DNA of 64,000 nucleotides from Sycobia sp. Sy_11 (Eukaryota; Arthropoda; Insecta; Hymenoptera; Epichrysomallidae): NCBI GenBank assembly GCA_018907035.1, contig JACCIC010000021.1, positions 4,675,501 to 4,739,500 of the forward strand, read 5' to 3'. Shown piece by piece: positions 41,401 to 52,405 of this stretch (position 1 is its first letter; each line of letters starts with the position of its first letter). The notes under the pieces were generated by a model. It saw only the letters and a program-made list of their open reading frames with translations, ran no database searches and was not told where the DNA came from. The position numbers and the translations under genes were made by a program.

Positions 41401-41893
41401 CGCATCCGGGGAATACGCTCGCATGTGTTTCAAGTAAACTCTTTCCGCGACTCCGGCCGTGTTTGTATTATATAATCACGTGGCGGAGTCATTTGAAACG
41501 GCACGCAGCGCGGCCCGCTCGGTACATATTTAACATTTAAATTCGCATAGCACTCGGGGTTCAGGCTCCATACAAATTTTAACGGCTGCCCCATTTAGTT
41601 TGAAATTATCCTAATTATTTCGGGCAAACGTCAGTTTTCACTTTGAGCTCGGGCGTCGGCCCCTCCCACCACCTTCCACCCCCCGGCGCGCCGTTAATTA
41701 AGTTCCATCCCAAAAAGCCCGGGCGAGCGTACTGCAACGCGCGAAATTATATCCAACCCCCCCACACCCCAGCTCCTACACACACGCGCGCAGCGCACAA
41801 AATAAGACGCTCGCGCGGCCCATATAATAAATTCATAAATAAGCAGACGAGGCCGTGCGCGACCCTTAGCGCCTCTCCGTATAACAAAGTTAC

Positions 41894-41944
<51 letters not shown>

Positions 41945-42469
41945 GTATATATACAGGCGCTCGTTCGCGCGGCGTCTTTACGTTTGCGCGCACTTACCTC
42001 CGCGAGCTCCTCCATAGCAGCTCGTAAAAGAGGGCCCCCTCTCCCCCCCCTCCCCTGCCACCCGCGATTCTCGCGGAGAGAGCGCGGGAATTCCTGATGG
42101 GCGCGAGAAGGGCGGATGGCGCGATGGGCGCGAAGGGGGGCGGGGATGCGAGAGGAGGGCGCAGTTCCGCACCTTCCTTTTACACAGCGCTGACTTTTAT
42201 ACGGAGTCGCGGGCGCGGCGCTTTTGATGTATGTAAGGCGCTAAACCCGCCCTCCCACGCTCCCCGCCCCCTCGCGCGCTCTTTACGCGGGAGCACCGCG
42301 AGAACGGCTGCGCGAATGGAAAAAGAAAGAAAGAAAAAGAAAACTGAAACTGCGGCACGTTGCTCGGTTATTTGGGCCGAGCTCGAGGCTCTCTCGCATT
42401 ACAGAGAGATGCATATAAAGAGCGAGACTGTGTATCGGTAGAGAAAGAGAGTACGAACGAAACTGTATG

Positions 42470-42525
<56 letters not shown>

Positions 42526-42760
42526 CATGTTTACGGCCGGCGCGTGGCATGCCAAATGCCGACTAAAAGATTAAGAATGAAAATTTGAGGTAGAGCGCGT
42601 GACAACGTTTTATTTCCCGGAGCATAGGGCGACGCCACCTCTCTCCCCTCCACCTACACCCCTTCCGCCGGCGGCCTTTTGAGCCCTTTCGATTATTTTC
42701 AATAAAAGTGAAGAACTTGAGGCATCGCTTACTTACGCCGGGTTATCTCGCGCTTTACGA
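41400..42760. repeat. GC-rich island with two TA tracts
   Basis: A TA tract at 41899-41932 continues as interrupted TATG repeats to about 41955, and a second lies at 42475-42519. The surrounding CpG-rich text has poly-C and poly-G runs. Confidence 0.8.
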
Positions 42761-43840
42761 GGTTACATAAAACAAGTTTGTACATTATGCAGAGTTCGGG
42801 CTGTATATGCCTGAAGAAATATAGGGGTACGGCTGTATAGTTAATATATTTTTTATGCACTTAATATACTTATAATATTTTAGATTAAAAACATTGCACG
42901 TACATATGAGTTGCATTAGAGCTGATTAATAAACAATTTTAATCCTCGTTAATTCGAATAAATAACGAGAAATTTTCTGTACTACTTGTTTCGCGAAAAA
43001 AATGTATTAGAATAAAGAGTTTTCATTTTATTATATGAATTGTATTATTTTGAAAAGTTCGTTATTTATATAAACAACATTTAAATTTATCACATTTATA
43101 TATTTGATTTATAAAGTTCTATTCAAAATTAAGTTTATTATTTCGATAGGTGATAAAAATATTTATGTTGAAAAATAATTTGTGTATACATCGTATAAAA
43201 AATTCCAAAATATTTATCATGAAATTATGATCAGCTCAGCTGCTGTTTTTGAAGTAATATGCGGTAAACATTGTTAAAATTATACGAAGCTTCCGTAACA
43301 TTTAAACAGGTTAAGGTTTCGAATTTAATAGAAAGAATTAGGATAAAATGAAAATGAAGCAATACAGTTATTCTAGTAATAAACATATGTTTAAAGTGTA
43401 AAAAAAAGCGATTGAAATAATAGAAGATTTATGTCCAAATGTATATTAAATAAAATTAAGATAATGTAAATCATGGGAAATAGAAGTGAAATTTATAATA
43501 ATAAAATTTTCAGCGAACTTTATGTTTACTTAATAATTTATTTATGAAACTGTAAAGACAGACGATGAAAAGAAATTCAAAAGGAAAATTCTATGAACGG
43601 CTTCACAACCTCGATTTATTACTAAATTTATAGAAATTAAGAAAAAGAAAAAAATGTTTTACTCTCGGATTTGTTAACCTACAAATCTAATTTTCCGTTG
43701 TTAAAATTATTTCAATTTCGAGACAAATTATCGAATTAAATTATAAATTATTTATAAATTAATTAACGAGTTGTTTAATTGACAAATTCCAGAATTTCCC
43801 TCAGACCAATGATTTATGCAAGCGATATACTTTCATTAAA
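42760..43840. other. AT-rich DNA, no gene seen
   Basis: Nothing supportable. Confidence 0.5.
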
Positions 43841-43842
43841 TC

Positions 43843-43964
43843 ATTCACCTATACTTTACCTATATAGATGTTCGATTGAATCATAAAATGATACTTTCAT
43901 TATTTAATGAAACTATCATTTTATGATTCAATCGAACATATATATAGGTAAAGTATAGGTGAAT
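43843..43964. repeat. 122-bp near-perfect inverted repeat (hairpin)
   Basis: The two 61-base arms are complementary with only two internal mismatches (43867/43940 and 43894/43913) plus the unpaired TT at the centre. It begins with TTCACCTATACTTTACC and ends with the complement of this. It could be a foldback mobile element, a recent palindromic duplication, or the source of a long hairpin RNA. No coding frame is involved. Confidence 0.9.
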
Positions 43965-43989
43965 AGCAACCCTATAAGATATTTTATAA

Positions 43990-44479
43990 TAGTCAGTAAT
44001 CTGAGAAATGCTTCCTTCGTGTACGAATCGAGAACCTACCCGAGGATCACCGAGGAATTTTCATGGGAGAACTACTCAATTTATAATGTCGCCGCGTACT
44101 GCGTGTGCTTCGATTTTCACAGACGTCGGTCGCAGCGCAACGCGTAATCAGAATTACGTTCGCGAAACTTTAAGTGTCCGGGTAATGCGGCATTTCAATA
44201 GTTTAACAAAACCGGAACAAAAAAGAGAAAGAACGAAGGGAGGGAAGGAAGAGCAGAAAGAAAGATTGGTAGAAAAAAAAAAGAAAAAGAAAACACGCGA
44301 CAGCGCCTGGCGAAGAGAAACGAGTGGTTCGTCGACAAAGAGGACAGAGGGGCGGTATAGGGTGCTCATTATAAATAACAATCCTAAGCTCTTCAGTGCT
44401 CTCCTGGATGCCAGCCGTTCTCGTCGAAATTAGGAAATGCCTCGATACCTCGACGGTTTCGCGAGAGAAAAAAACAAAG

Positions 44480-44528
<49 letters not shown>

Positions 44529-44530
44529 AG

Positions 44531-44584
<54 letters not shown>

Positions 44585-44675
44585 CGGGGGAGGGGGGATA
44601 GAGGGAAAAAATCGAGCGCGAGAGTAACGCTATGAGAAGGAGAGAGTTGGAGATGGAGAAGAGAAACACCAGAGA

Positions 44676-44744
<69 letters not shown>

Positions 44745-44977
44745 GATGAGGCTCTTTCGCGACTCATGGGACTCGAGCGCGAATGACGCAGTTCACCGAC
44801 GTCATCGTATACACAAAAGCGCATCCAAGTAATAACCATTGGGGTTAATCATCGAACGGGTTGTCTCGCGTGCCCTGCCCTTGTCTCTCTCTATCTCTCT
44901 CTCTCTCTCTCTCACTCTCTCTCTCTCTCTCTCTGCTTTCTCCGTACCACTCTTGCGCGCATGTAAGCTCATAATTC

Positions 44978-45027
<50 letters not shown>

Positions 45028-45080
45028 CCGAACGCCTTCGCAATCAGAGAGGCACGCGTCTTGCGTTCTACCTGACACGT
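43990..45080. repeat. Dense microsatellite cluster
   Basis: TA repeats at about 44481-44526 pass into GA repeats at 44537-44580. A second GA tract is at about 44674-44738, a CT tract at 44886-44934, and TA repeats at 44981-45026. This is the densest cluster in the window. Confidence 0.85.
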
Positions 45081-45840
45081 GGCGTCTCATTTTTTCAAGT
45101 TTAACTTTCTTTTTATATAGACACACCTTCCTCTCGTACATTGTCGTAAAAACGGAAAGGTATTTTCCGGTGCTACAAGAGTTTTTACGCATTCTTCGAT
45201 AAAACCAACTAGCTGTTTTTTGATCCTTGCTTATAATAGTACTCTAAGCCCTTCTCACTGACAATAAACAACTAAAACGGATATCTGATATTATGATGGA
45301 ACCGCCTCTTCGCAAAATCCAGCAAAATTTACAAAATAACGATGTAAATGTACTTCTGAAATTCGAACAGTTTCGAAATCGTCATCGATGGCCAGTTTAC
45401 CAATCGAGAAAACAGTATTTGAAAAACTTTTTATTTATAATCAAGCTTATACAAGCAGTCTTATACGAAGTGCAATTTTCTAAACAAAACAACCGCTCTA
45501 TGTAATATTGTCAAAATTGATTTTATGCAGATTTTGTTAATTATGAATAGTTAAAAGTTCGTCATTTTTAAATTATTCTACGCAAAATCTTTCTTTCCCT
45601 TACGCACATCAAAATATTCAGATATATATTTATTGCCATAAATACTTCAGTTTTCATAATTTCTTATCTCGGAAACAAATTACACTCCATATTTTTAGAT
45701 GATATTTTTCTTAGGCATTGTTATTATTTTATTAAGTATGAGTTCTATATAATCCCCTTTATTTAACAAAATTGATTTTTTCAAATCTGACGTTTTCCGA
45801 TAAATTGCTATGGCCCCCCTGTAAATAAAGTATTTATGTT
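45080..45840. other. AT-rich DNA, no gene seen
   Basis: A 70-codon plus frame at 45293-45505 has no recognisable domain and I do not call it. Confidence 0.5.
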
Positions 45841-45944
45841 TCATTGTTTACGAAAATAAACGCGCGGTGTCAAGCTACCTTTTACCACCGCACATTATGC
45901 GCGGCCTTCCGTTTCGGCTTTATTTTGCAATTCACTCTTGATGT

Positions 45945-46008
<64 letters not shown>

Positions 46009-46800
46009 TATCTCATTCTCTCTATCTCTCCTCGGCCGAAGGATGAGGTCGCGGTTTTAATTACGTGCGGGATGAAAGTGCGCGCGAGTTTATACTCGTG
46101 CGCGCGCGCGTGCGTGCCTGCCCCCTCCCCCGCCCACCTCATAACCCCTCCTGCGTGCTTATGCGTTACCTTTCTTCTCTCACCCTCTTCGCTTCCTTCT
46201 CCCTTTCACTCCTGTAGCACTTTTATCCCGAGCTCGAAAAGCTTTTCCTCACGATGCGTACATAGGCAGCGCCTCCAGCTTTTTCCTCTCTCTCACTCTC
46301 TCCCTCCGTCATCACCGGCTATTCTCTGCCTCCCTCTCTCATTCTCTCTCTCACTCTCTCTCTCTCTCTCTCTCTCTCCCTCTCTATCTCGGTCAGCGTT
46401 TTGCGCAGCACTCACGCCAGTTTGCCGCCCTTATCCGCCCCTCATATCGAGCCGATCTTTCGGGACCACGCTTAGTTCCTCTTTATCCCTTTAGTTCGCG
46501 GGCGCGCAAATTTTACGCCCTTCTCACGCGCCCTTTCTTTCGTCCCCACACGATTTAGGATAGTTGACGCGCGCGCGCGCGCGCGTACACGCGGAAAAAG
46601 CGAAGTGCGCGAGAGCCTTTTATCCCTTTTTTGTGTCGGAAGGTTACCGGGTTTTAGTACCGACAAAACTGAAGTACGTAGTCGTGTACGCACTTGGGAA
46701 AGTATGCAACGCAACGGAGGTTGAACTAACCTATATAAGCACCCAGGGACGACTTCCAAAATCTAGGAATCCAGACTCGACTCTCTATTGAAAATGTTGT
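45840..46800. repeat. GC-rich island with CT tracts and CG run
   Basis: CT repeats at about 45951-46003 and 46341-46378, and an alternating CG run at about 46568-46585. The 216-codon plus frame is serine/leucine low-complexity translation. Confidence 0.8.
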
Positions 46801-47122
46801 TATGTGTCAGTAAAATTTGTCACTGACCTCTTAAAAACGCTGATTTAGAGGTTAATTGCAATTATAATGGCCAGGAATGAGAAAAGTATTCGTTTTTACA
46901 AATGTTAAACATAAAGGTTTTGAAAAACTTTCTATAATAACAGGATTAAAAAGTAATGTTCACGACGACTCAAGTAAAATATTACAATTCACGAATGTAA
47001 TATTGTATTATTAATTATAAAAATTATTAAGTCGTTAATAATATTTCACGCTTCATCGTGTAAAAATTAACGCTCCGTTTCAGTTTCACCGTTTAAAAAT
47101 ATAAAATACTTTTTTCATCTAA

Positions 47123-47313
47123 AAGAATTTTTTCAGCCAAAATATTTTTATTTCAGATTAATCTACGGGGGTGATTTTAAACAAGGACAGTCTGACTGTT
47201 ATAATTTTAATTATAACAATTTTTAATTATAATTTTCAATTAATTATATGTTTATATGTAGTATATCTATATATCGATATACTACGTATACTTCCTATAA
47301 CGATATTACGATA

Positions 47314-47366
<53 letters not shown>

Positions 47367-47455
47367 TATTGGTATACATATATATTGATATTATGTGTTA
47401 ATTTTAAATTATTTAATTGGACTGTAAGATCACTAGAAATATTTATTAGTTTAAA
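47123..47455 (+). mobile_element. Penelope-like element 3' end
   Basis: It shares with 31402-31630 the ordered blocks AATTTTTTCAGC, TTTCAGATTA, CTACGGGGGTG, AACAAGGACAGTCTGACTGT and GGACTGTAAGA...AATATTTATTA. The AT-rich centre has expanded into a TA microsatellite (47317-47362). There is no coding sequence, so this is a severely 5'-truncated copy. Confidence 0.65.
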
Positions 47456-48821
47456 AATCTATTTGACCTCAACAATGGTTTACGATCATTGGACATATGA
47501 ATTTAGACATACTCGCCATATCACCTAACATAGTTCATTTCATCACGTTATATTTAGAAACATATTTTCACTCCTACCAGTCAGGTGTAGAGTAAATTTT
47601 TTGCATTGATATAGTTGGCCTAGAATATCGTAAACATGAGTATATACTACTCATTTTCACTTGAGCAAATTTTTTCTAGATATTATTGATCGTCTATTTA
47701 TATGTTGACAATATTACCCTTCGATGTCTCAAGATGTGGTAAAGGGATTTTAGAAACTTAGTTTAACGTACAATAGAGACGGAATACACTTAGAAGATAT
47801 AACTAACAATTGTCTTATTATAGTTATTGTACTGGGCTCAGAAGATATTGTCTAGAATTATTTTTTCATTATGTAATGATTTTGCAGTTATTGATTATTC
47901 TACCTACAGCAACAGCACACATTCTTTTCAAGCGTAAAATATAATCATTATGTAGTTTGTTCGAACATAGAACAATACATAGAGGAGCGGAACATTAATG
48001 AGTCTATAGCAATGCAGAATAAAACATAGCTCCAGTAGTTTAAAATTTTGACCATTGCTTTAAGAACATTTAATTTCATTTGAGAACTGGAATAGGGTGC
48101 TTATGTCTTTAGTGTAACATGATCGACCTTATCAGTGTTTTTTAATTACTGTTTTTTAGCGTAAGAATTTTATATTGTATTTAATTTCATCCAGAAAAAT
48201 GGAGTTTTTTCTATTAAAAATAGTTTTAACTTGAAAAATTCCATGTAAAGTCTACTTTTTTATAGACCTGTATACTTCAAGTTTAATACAATAGGTGCTT
48301 ATTTCATAATATATTTCAAAATAATTATAGAACAGCAATGTTTTTTTTATTTAAAAATTTATTGGCCAGTTTCATTGATCTACATATATGATTACATTAA
48401 AAAGTTGGAATAATTATTTCTATATTGCATCTATATAAACAACAGCATTATTCCGTAGATTAACCGTAGCATTTGCTATGAGTAAAAGTTTTACAAATGG
48501 ATTTTACAGAAGGTCACCTTTTTCACATGAGATAGATAACCTCATGGTCCTACTGTTTAATTGAGTAAGATAAGCCGAGAGTAATCAAATTTATTAATTT
48601 TACGTCACGTTTAGGGGAATCGTCCTCAATTCTATCTTTCTGAAAAATAAATTATAATCTTGTAGTACACTGTATTTATAACATAAATTATTATAATTAT
48701 TTCAGTTAATTATAGTAAACACCAATATTCTATTTTTTTATCATGACTATTATATCCGTTTTATAGAAAATTATGTTTAGCAACAGACAAAACTGAATAA
48801 AGAAAACATTTTAAAGAGTAT

Positions 48822-48827
48822 TTTATT
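48822..48827 (-). terminator. Polyadenylation signal of gene A
   Basis: AATAAA on the minus strand, 56 bases past the gene A stop codon. It is the first canonical signal after the stop. Confidence 0.55.
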
Positions 48828-48882
48828 TAAATTACTTTATAAGACTATTCCTCTTATGTAAAAATCCTGAAACAAACCTGAA

Positions 48883-50098
48883 TCATTCATCTTTAAATGA
48901 AGCGCCATTTATAAGAAGACGACTACCAGTTTTGGCGGCTTGCTCATCATCTTCAGCCACAAACAATTCCTTTAGTGTTTTTCCTGAGCCAGTTGGTTGA
49001 ATTTTTTTGCTTGAGACTAGCATAAGAAATGATTCAGTACTTAATAAATAAATAACATAAGTAAATAAAAAAAATAGATAAATAAAACCCGAAGAATTGT
49101 TTAAAACAGCTGAACGACTAAATAGCTATTAAATTCTAAGCAGTATTAGTATTCGAATAGTCTATGATTAAAATTAATACTAAGATACAATACTTGAAAT
49201 TTCAACTTTAAGTATAAAGATAATGTTCGGTATTTATAAGCTGCATCCGAAAACTAAGAAAAATAAATCTCTTTAGTATGTGTATATAAAATAACTGTTT
49301 CACAATACTTTTTGATTAAAATAAAAGAAACTCCCAAAATATGATTATTTTACTAGTTTTTACATTATCGATTAAAGCCAAATGTTGCAGTTATCTTATC
49401 AATTGCAAAGTTTATAGAGTTTACCCGAAAATATTTTCTTTCAAAATCCTTATCGTATCATTCTAGGATTATTATTAAAGTTGGCATTAATAAAAATACT
49501 TCGAAATTCAACATAAAATTATTTATGTAAAGTCAATAATAAATCTTTAAGCATAAACAAGCAGCTCTTTTTCAGACTTTTGAGTTTGGGCATTTGAAGA
49601 ATCTCAATAATACCTGAACTACAAACTGACTTACCATCCTGGTTGAGTACTTTTTTTGATGCAGACTTAGTATAATATGGAGGTGGTGGGAGCGGCTTGG
49701 AATAATCAGGTTCAGTAGCTTCGGCGTTCAAGCTGAAAACTAATATAAGAAAATATTTAAAATAACTGAATATCCGAATCGATTCTAAACTCTATATACT
49801 ATTACTTCATTTGAATAGCCTATGATTATATTAAGATATAATAGTTAAAATGTCAATTTTTTCATTATTTGCTTTAAACTTGCAATTTACGTCACTCACA
49901 GATTTTTATGTCAATTTAACTTAAATAAATTCAATAAGTCGCTCATTTCAAATAAAATATAGTTTTCATTTATTATAAGCCATGTTAAGTGCACATTCGT
50001 TTCATTCCAAAACGTATCCTTATCTTATAATACGAATATAACTTACCAGCAATGACTAAACAAGTTATCAATAACAAATTGATATACTTTCGTGACAT
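48883..50098 (-). CDS. Small secreted peptide, gene A (three exons)
   Basis: I assembled this gene from three minus-strand exons: 50098-50047, 49739-49635 and 49016-48883. The introns of 307 and 618 bases have GTAAGT donors and TATTAG/TGCTAG acceptors, and both splice in phase 1. The 96-aa product starts MSRKYINLLLITCLVIA and continues VFSLNAEA: a basic start, a long hydrophobic core and a likely cleavage after A25. The mature part (about 71 residues) is hydrophilic and cysteine-free, with a PLPPPPYY segment, many lysines, a GSGKTLKELFVAEDDE block and the end NGASFKDE. It should be secreted. TATA and CCAAT boxes lie upstream and AATAAA downstream. Gene B is a paralogue with the same exon plan. 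Family and function are unknown to me; an effector such as a venom or immune peptide is inference. Confidence 0.78.
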
Positions 50099-50164
50099 GT
50101 TTGAATATTGGTAGTCTATGTATCAGCAGTACTGTACAATAATGAATATATCCGCTTCGATCTA

Positions 50165-50172
50165 CTTTTATA
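50165..50172 (-). promoter_or_regulatory. TATA box of gene A
   Basis: TATAAAAG on the minus strand, 74 bases before the start codon. An initiator-like TTCATT lies about 26-30 bases downstream (50142-50147). The box is conserved in gene B. Confidence 0.65.
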
Positions 50173-50242
50173 TTAAATTTCTAATCAGCATATGAAGCAG
50201 TAAAAGTGTGATTCGCTGTAAACAATAAACGAAGTTGCTGTG

Positions 50243-50247
50243 ATTGG
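50243..50247 (-). promoter_or_regulatory. CCAAT box of gene A
   Basis: CCAAT on the minus strand about 71 bases upstream of the TATA box, inside a roughly 200-bp block that is almost identical in unit B. Confidence 0.5.
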
Positions 50248-50462
50248 CTGACACGTCCCTATTTTGACTGAATGTATCTTTAGCATTTCTTCTTCGTCAC
50301 TTTTGTAGCAACTATAGTTAAGTAATGAATTTCATGGAAAACGATTATTATTAATCGTGGAAGCAGATCACCTGATTACACCGTTTTCAGGCCGCGTATA
50401 TGCAAATGAAGAATTATTATTTACAGTATTTCTATTATCAACAGGAAAATGATAAAACAAGT

Positions 50463-52405
50463 AGGTACATTTAATAGTATTGTCATGTATGCAACTTACC
50501 ATCCACAATGCAAATAAGGCACGCGGGAAACAAGCAAAGGAACATGTTTTTGTATTTTGTACATAAAGCTTATTCTACATGACTCATCCTTCTTATTTTA
50601 TTTAAAACTTTATAAAGTATTTAAAAAATGTTAATTTTTCAAATTTATTTTTTTATTGTTGTAAATAGTATGTTTCAAAAAAATTGATTTCATTAAATGT
50701 GTAACAACCTAAACAGCTGTCAAATTGTAGAAATATTTTAAAACTATCCAAGTGCGTTGTAATTTATTTTCATATCTATTATTTACATCATCCATTTATA
50801 GAACTACCAGTCTTATCGCACAAGGAGTGCGTCATATTTTTGTTACGTGCATCTGTTTATACCTATAGAAATCCCTGGTTCAAAGCAATTGTTAGTCAAT
50901 CCGTAGCTTAAGAAAAACTCAAAATTTTCTCAGTATTATTTACCTTATATAAGGTATAGTGCCACAAAAATGACTAGATTTTTCTTGATATAATGGAAAA
51001 TAAATTAAATTTAATTGAATTTAATACACTAGTTGTAATTTTTAAAACCCATTATTTTATATAAAGTAAAAACCCTGTTGATTTCGGATAAGATGATATC
51101 AGTATGATTTCATAATCATACTGATACATATAAAAATAATACTGCTATCATTATTACATTCAGGCCACAAGGTTACACTCTTACGGTCTAGCTAAAGTAG
51201 AGTTATCAATATTTATTTTGAAATTAGAATATTTTTTTTAGAATTTTTTTCTCGAATATAATGCAATCGACGAAAAAATCAATAAGTTTTTACACTGAGT
51301 TTTGAGCAACTTTTTTATTTTTGCCCATTGGCAATTTATGACAAATTGGAAAAATTAATCGAATCGTCTCGAAAAATTCAGAGATACTTCTTGGTCAATT
51401 CTAAGCACTTTTTATTCTCTAACTTTTTCTTATATAACGCTTTGTTTTTGTGTAAGAAATCAAAAACCTTAAAAAATTTAAGTTATGCCACTTAAGGTTT
51501 TTGATTTTTTACACAAAAACAAAACGATGCACGTTTCTTCGAAATGAATTTTCTCTTCTCAGTCTTCCTCAAATATTATGTTTTCTGACGAGCCATTTTC
51601 GATTTTCTAGAACTTTGCTATATCGTTCTTTAAAAATTCAAAGCGAGGTAACATACTGAATATTTTAACTAGATCAGAAGTGAGAAACATCCGTTCTCAC
51701 TTCTGACACATCCGTTCTCTGTATGAAAGTTAACTTATAAATCAATTCTACTCTTATAATAAGATCTATCAATTATGGTATATGGATTTTAAAGGGCAAG
51801 AGTAGACCTTTCAGATGATTTATATTATTTTTAGAAAACAATTTTTCACGATGTTATAGGACCGCATATATATCAAAGAATCGCCTTTTTTGCCTCTTTA
51901 CGTTAGACTATCTAAAAATTGACGTATCGAGAAATTCTGACTCCAGATTCGAATTCTACGCGAAAAACTTCTTTGTTAATAGTTATAATCCTTAGTTAGC
52001 CAACAACAATCACAACGCCTTATATTGAATATCTACATTATTAATGGAGAAAAAGAAATCTCTAATCTGCCTAGCTGATAGAGATACTAAATTACAATAT
52101 TTTAAATATCATCTCTGAATTATAAATTTCCATAAAGTTCCTTTCGTCAATATATCGGCAAACTGGAATTCTTCGTAGGAGTCAAAGTCGTAATAAAAGT
52201 ATGATTGTAAACTGATTGATATCATTCTCAACCGATTGATATATTCTTGAATTTTAATCGAATGATATTTATATCTCAAGCAAAGATACTTACATAATGA
52301 TCTACATAGAATTATATCTCAAAAATGATAGTTATACAAATTTCAAGTATAAAAAACTCTGCTTTATCAAACTCATTTGAATATGCATCGGCGAAGGCTT
52401 AATCT
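50463..52405. other. Spacer between duplication units, with hairpins
   Basis: AT-rich spacer without genes. It contains a perfect 13-bp-arm hairpin at 51097-51126, a 32-bp-arm hairpin at 51441-51523 with one mismatch, and a short 13-bp-arm hairpin at about 51674-51707 (CAGAAGTGAGAA and its complement). Confidence 0.6.
51441..51523. repeat. Inverted repeat, 32-bp arms
   Basis: Arm 51441-51472 is the inverted copy of 51492-51523 with one mismatch, separated by 19 bases. The arms read TTTGTTTTTGTGTAAG... and contain no coding frame. Confidence 0.8.

Larger units (their letters stand above)
47795..50462 (-). repeat. Tandem duplication unit A
   Basis: This 2.7-kb unit contains gene A with its promoter and 3' flank, and matches unit B (52410-58367) block by block. 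Shared 3' flank: 47795-48005 with 52410-52620, and 48180-48490 with 52840-53110. Shared introns: 49020-49210 with 55681-55840. Shared promoter: 50099-50300 with 57998-58200. Similarity is highest around exon 1 and the promoter and lowest around exon 3. Confidence 0.85.

Noticed and set aside
45844..46494. 216-codon plus-strand frame with Ser/Leu runs
   Set aside because: Translation of CT repeats, not a mucin-like gene; no signal peptide or splice context.
49629..49650. A 21-base intron between GTAAGTCAG and TTCAG just after exon 2
   Set aside because: Far too short to be spliced; retention or use of the distant exon 3 is more plausible.
49731..49740. Alternative exon 2 acceptor at TTTTCAG before CTTGAACGCC
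   Set aside because: Joining exon 1 there gives an immediate stop; the TATTAG acceptor six bases upstream keeps the frame and completes the signal peptide, and is shared by gene B.
50514..50526. TAAGGCACGCGG, identical to the 5' part of miR-124
   Set aside because: The match stops after 12 bases and no complementary arm for a precursor hairpin lies nearby.
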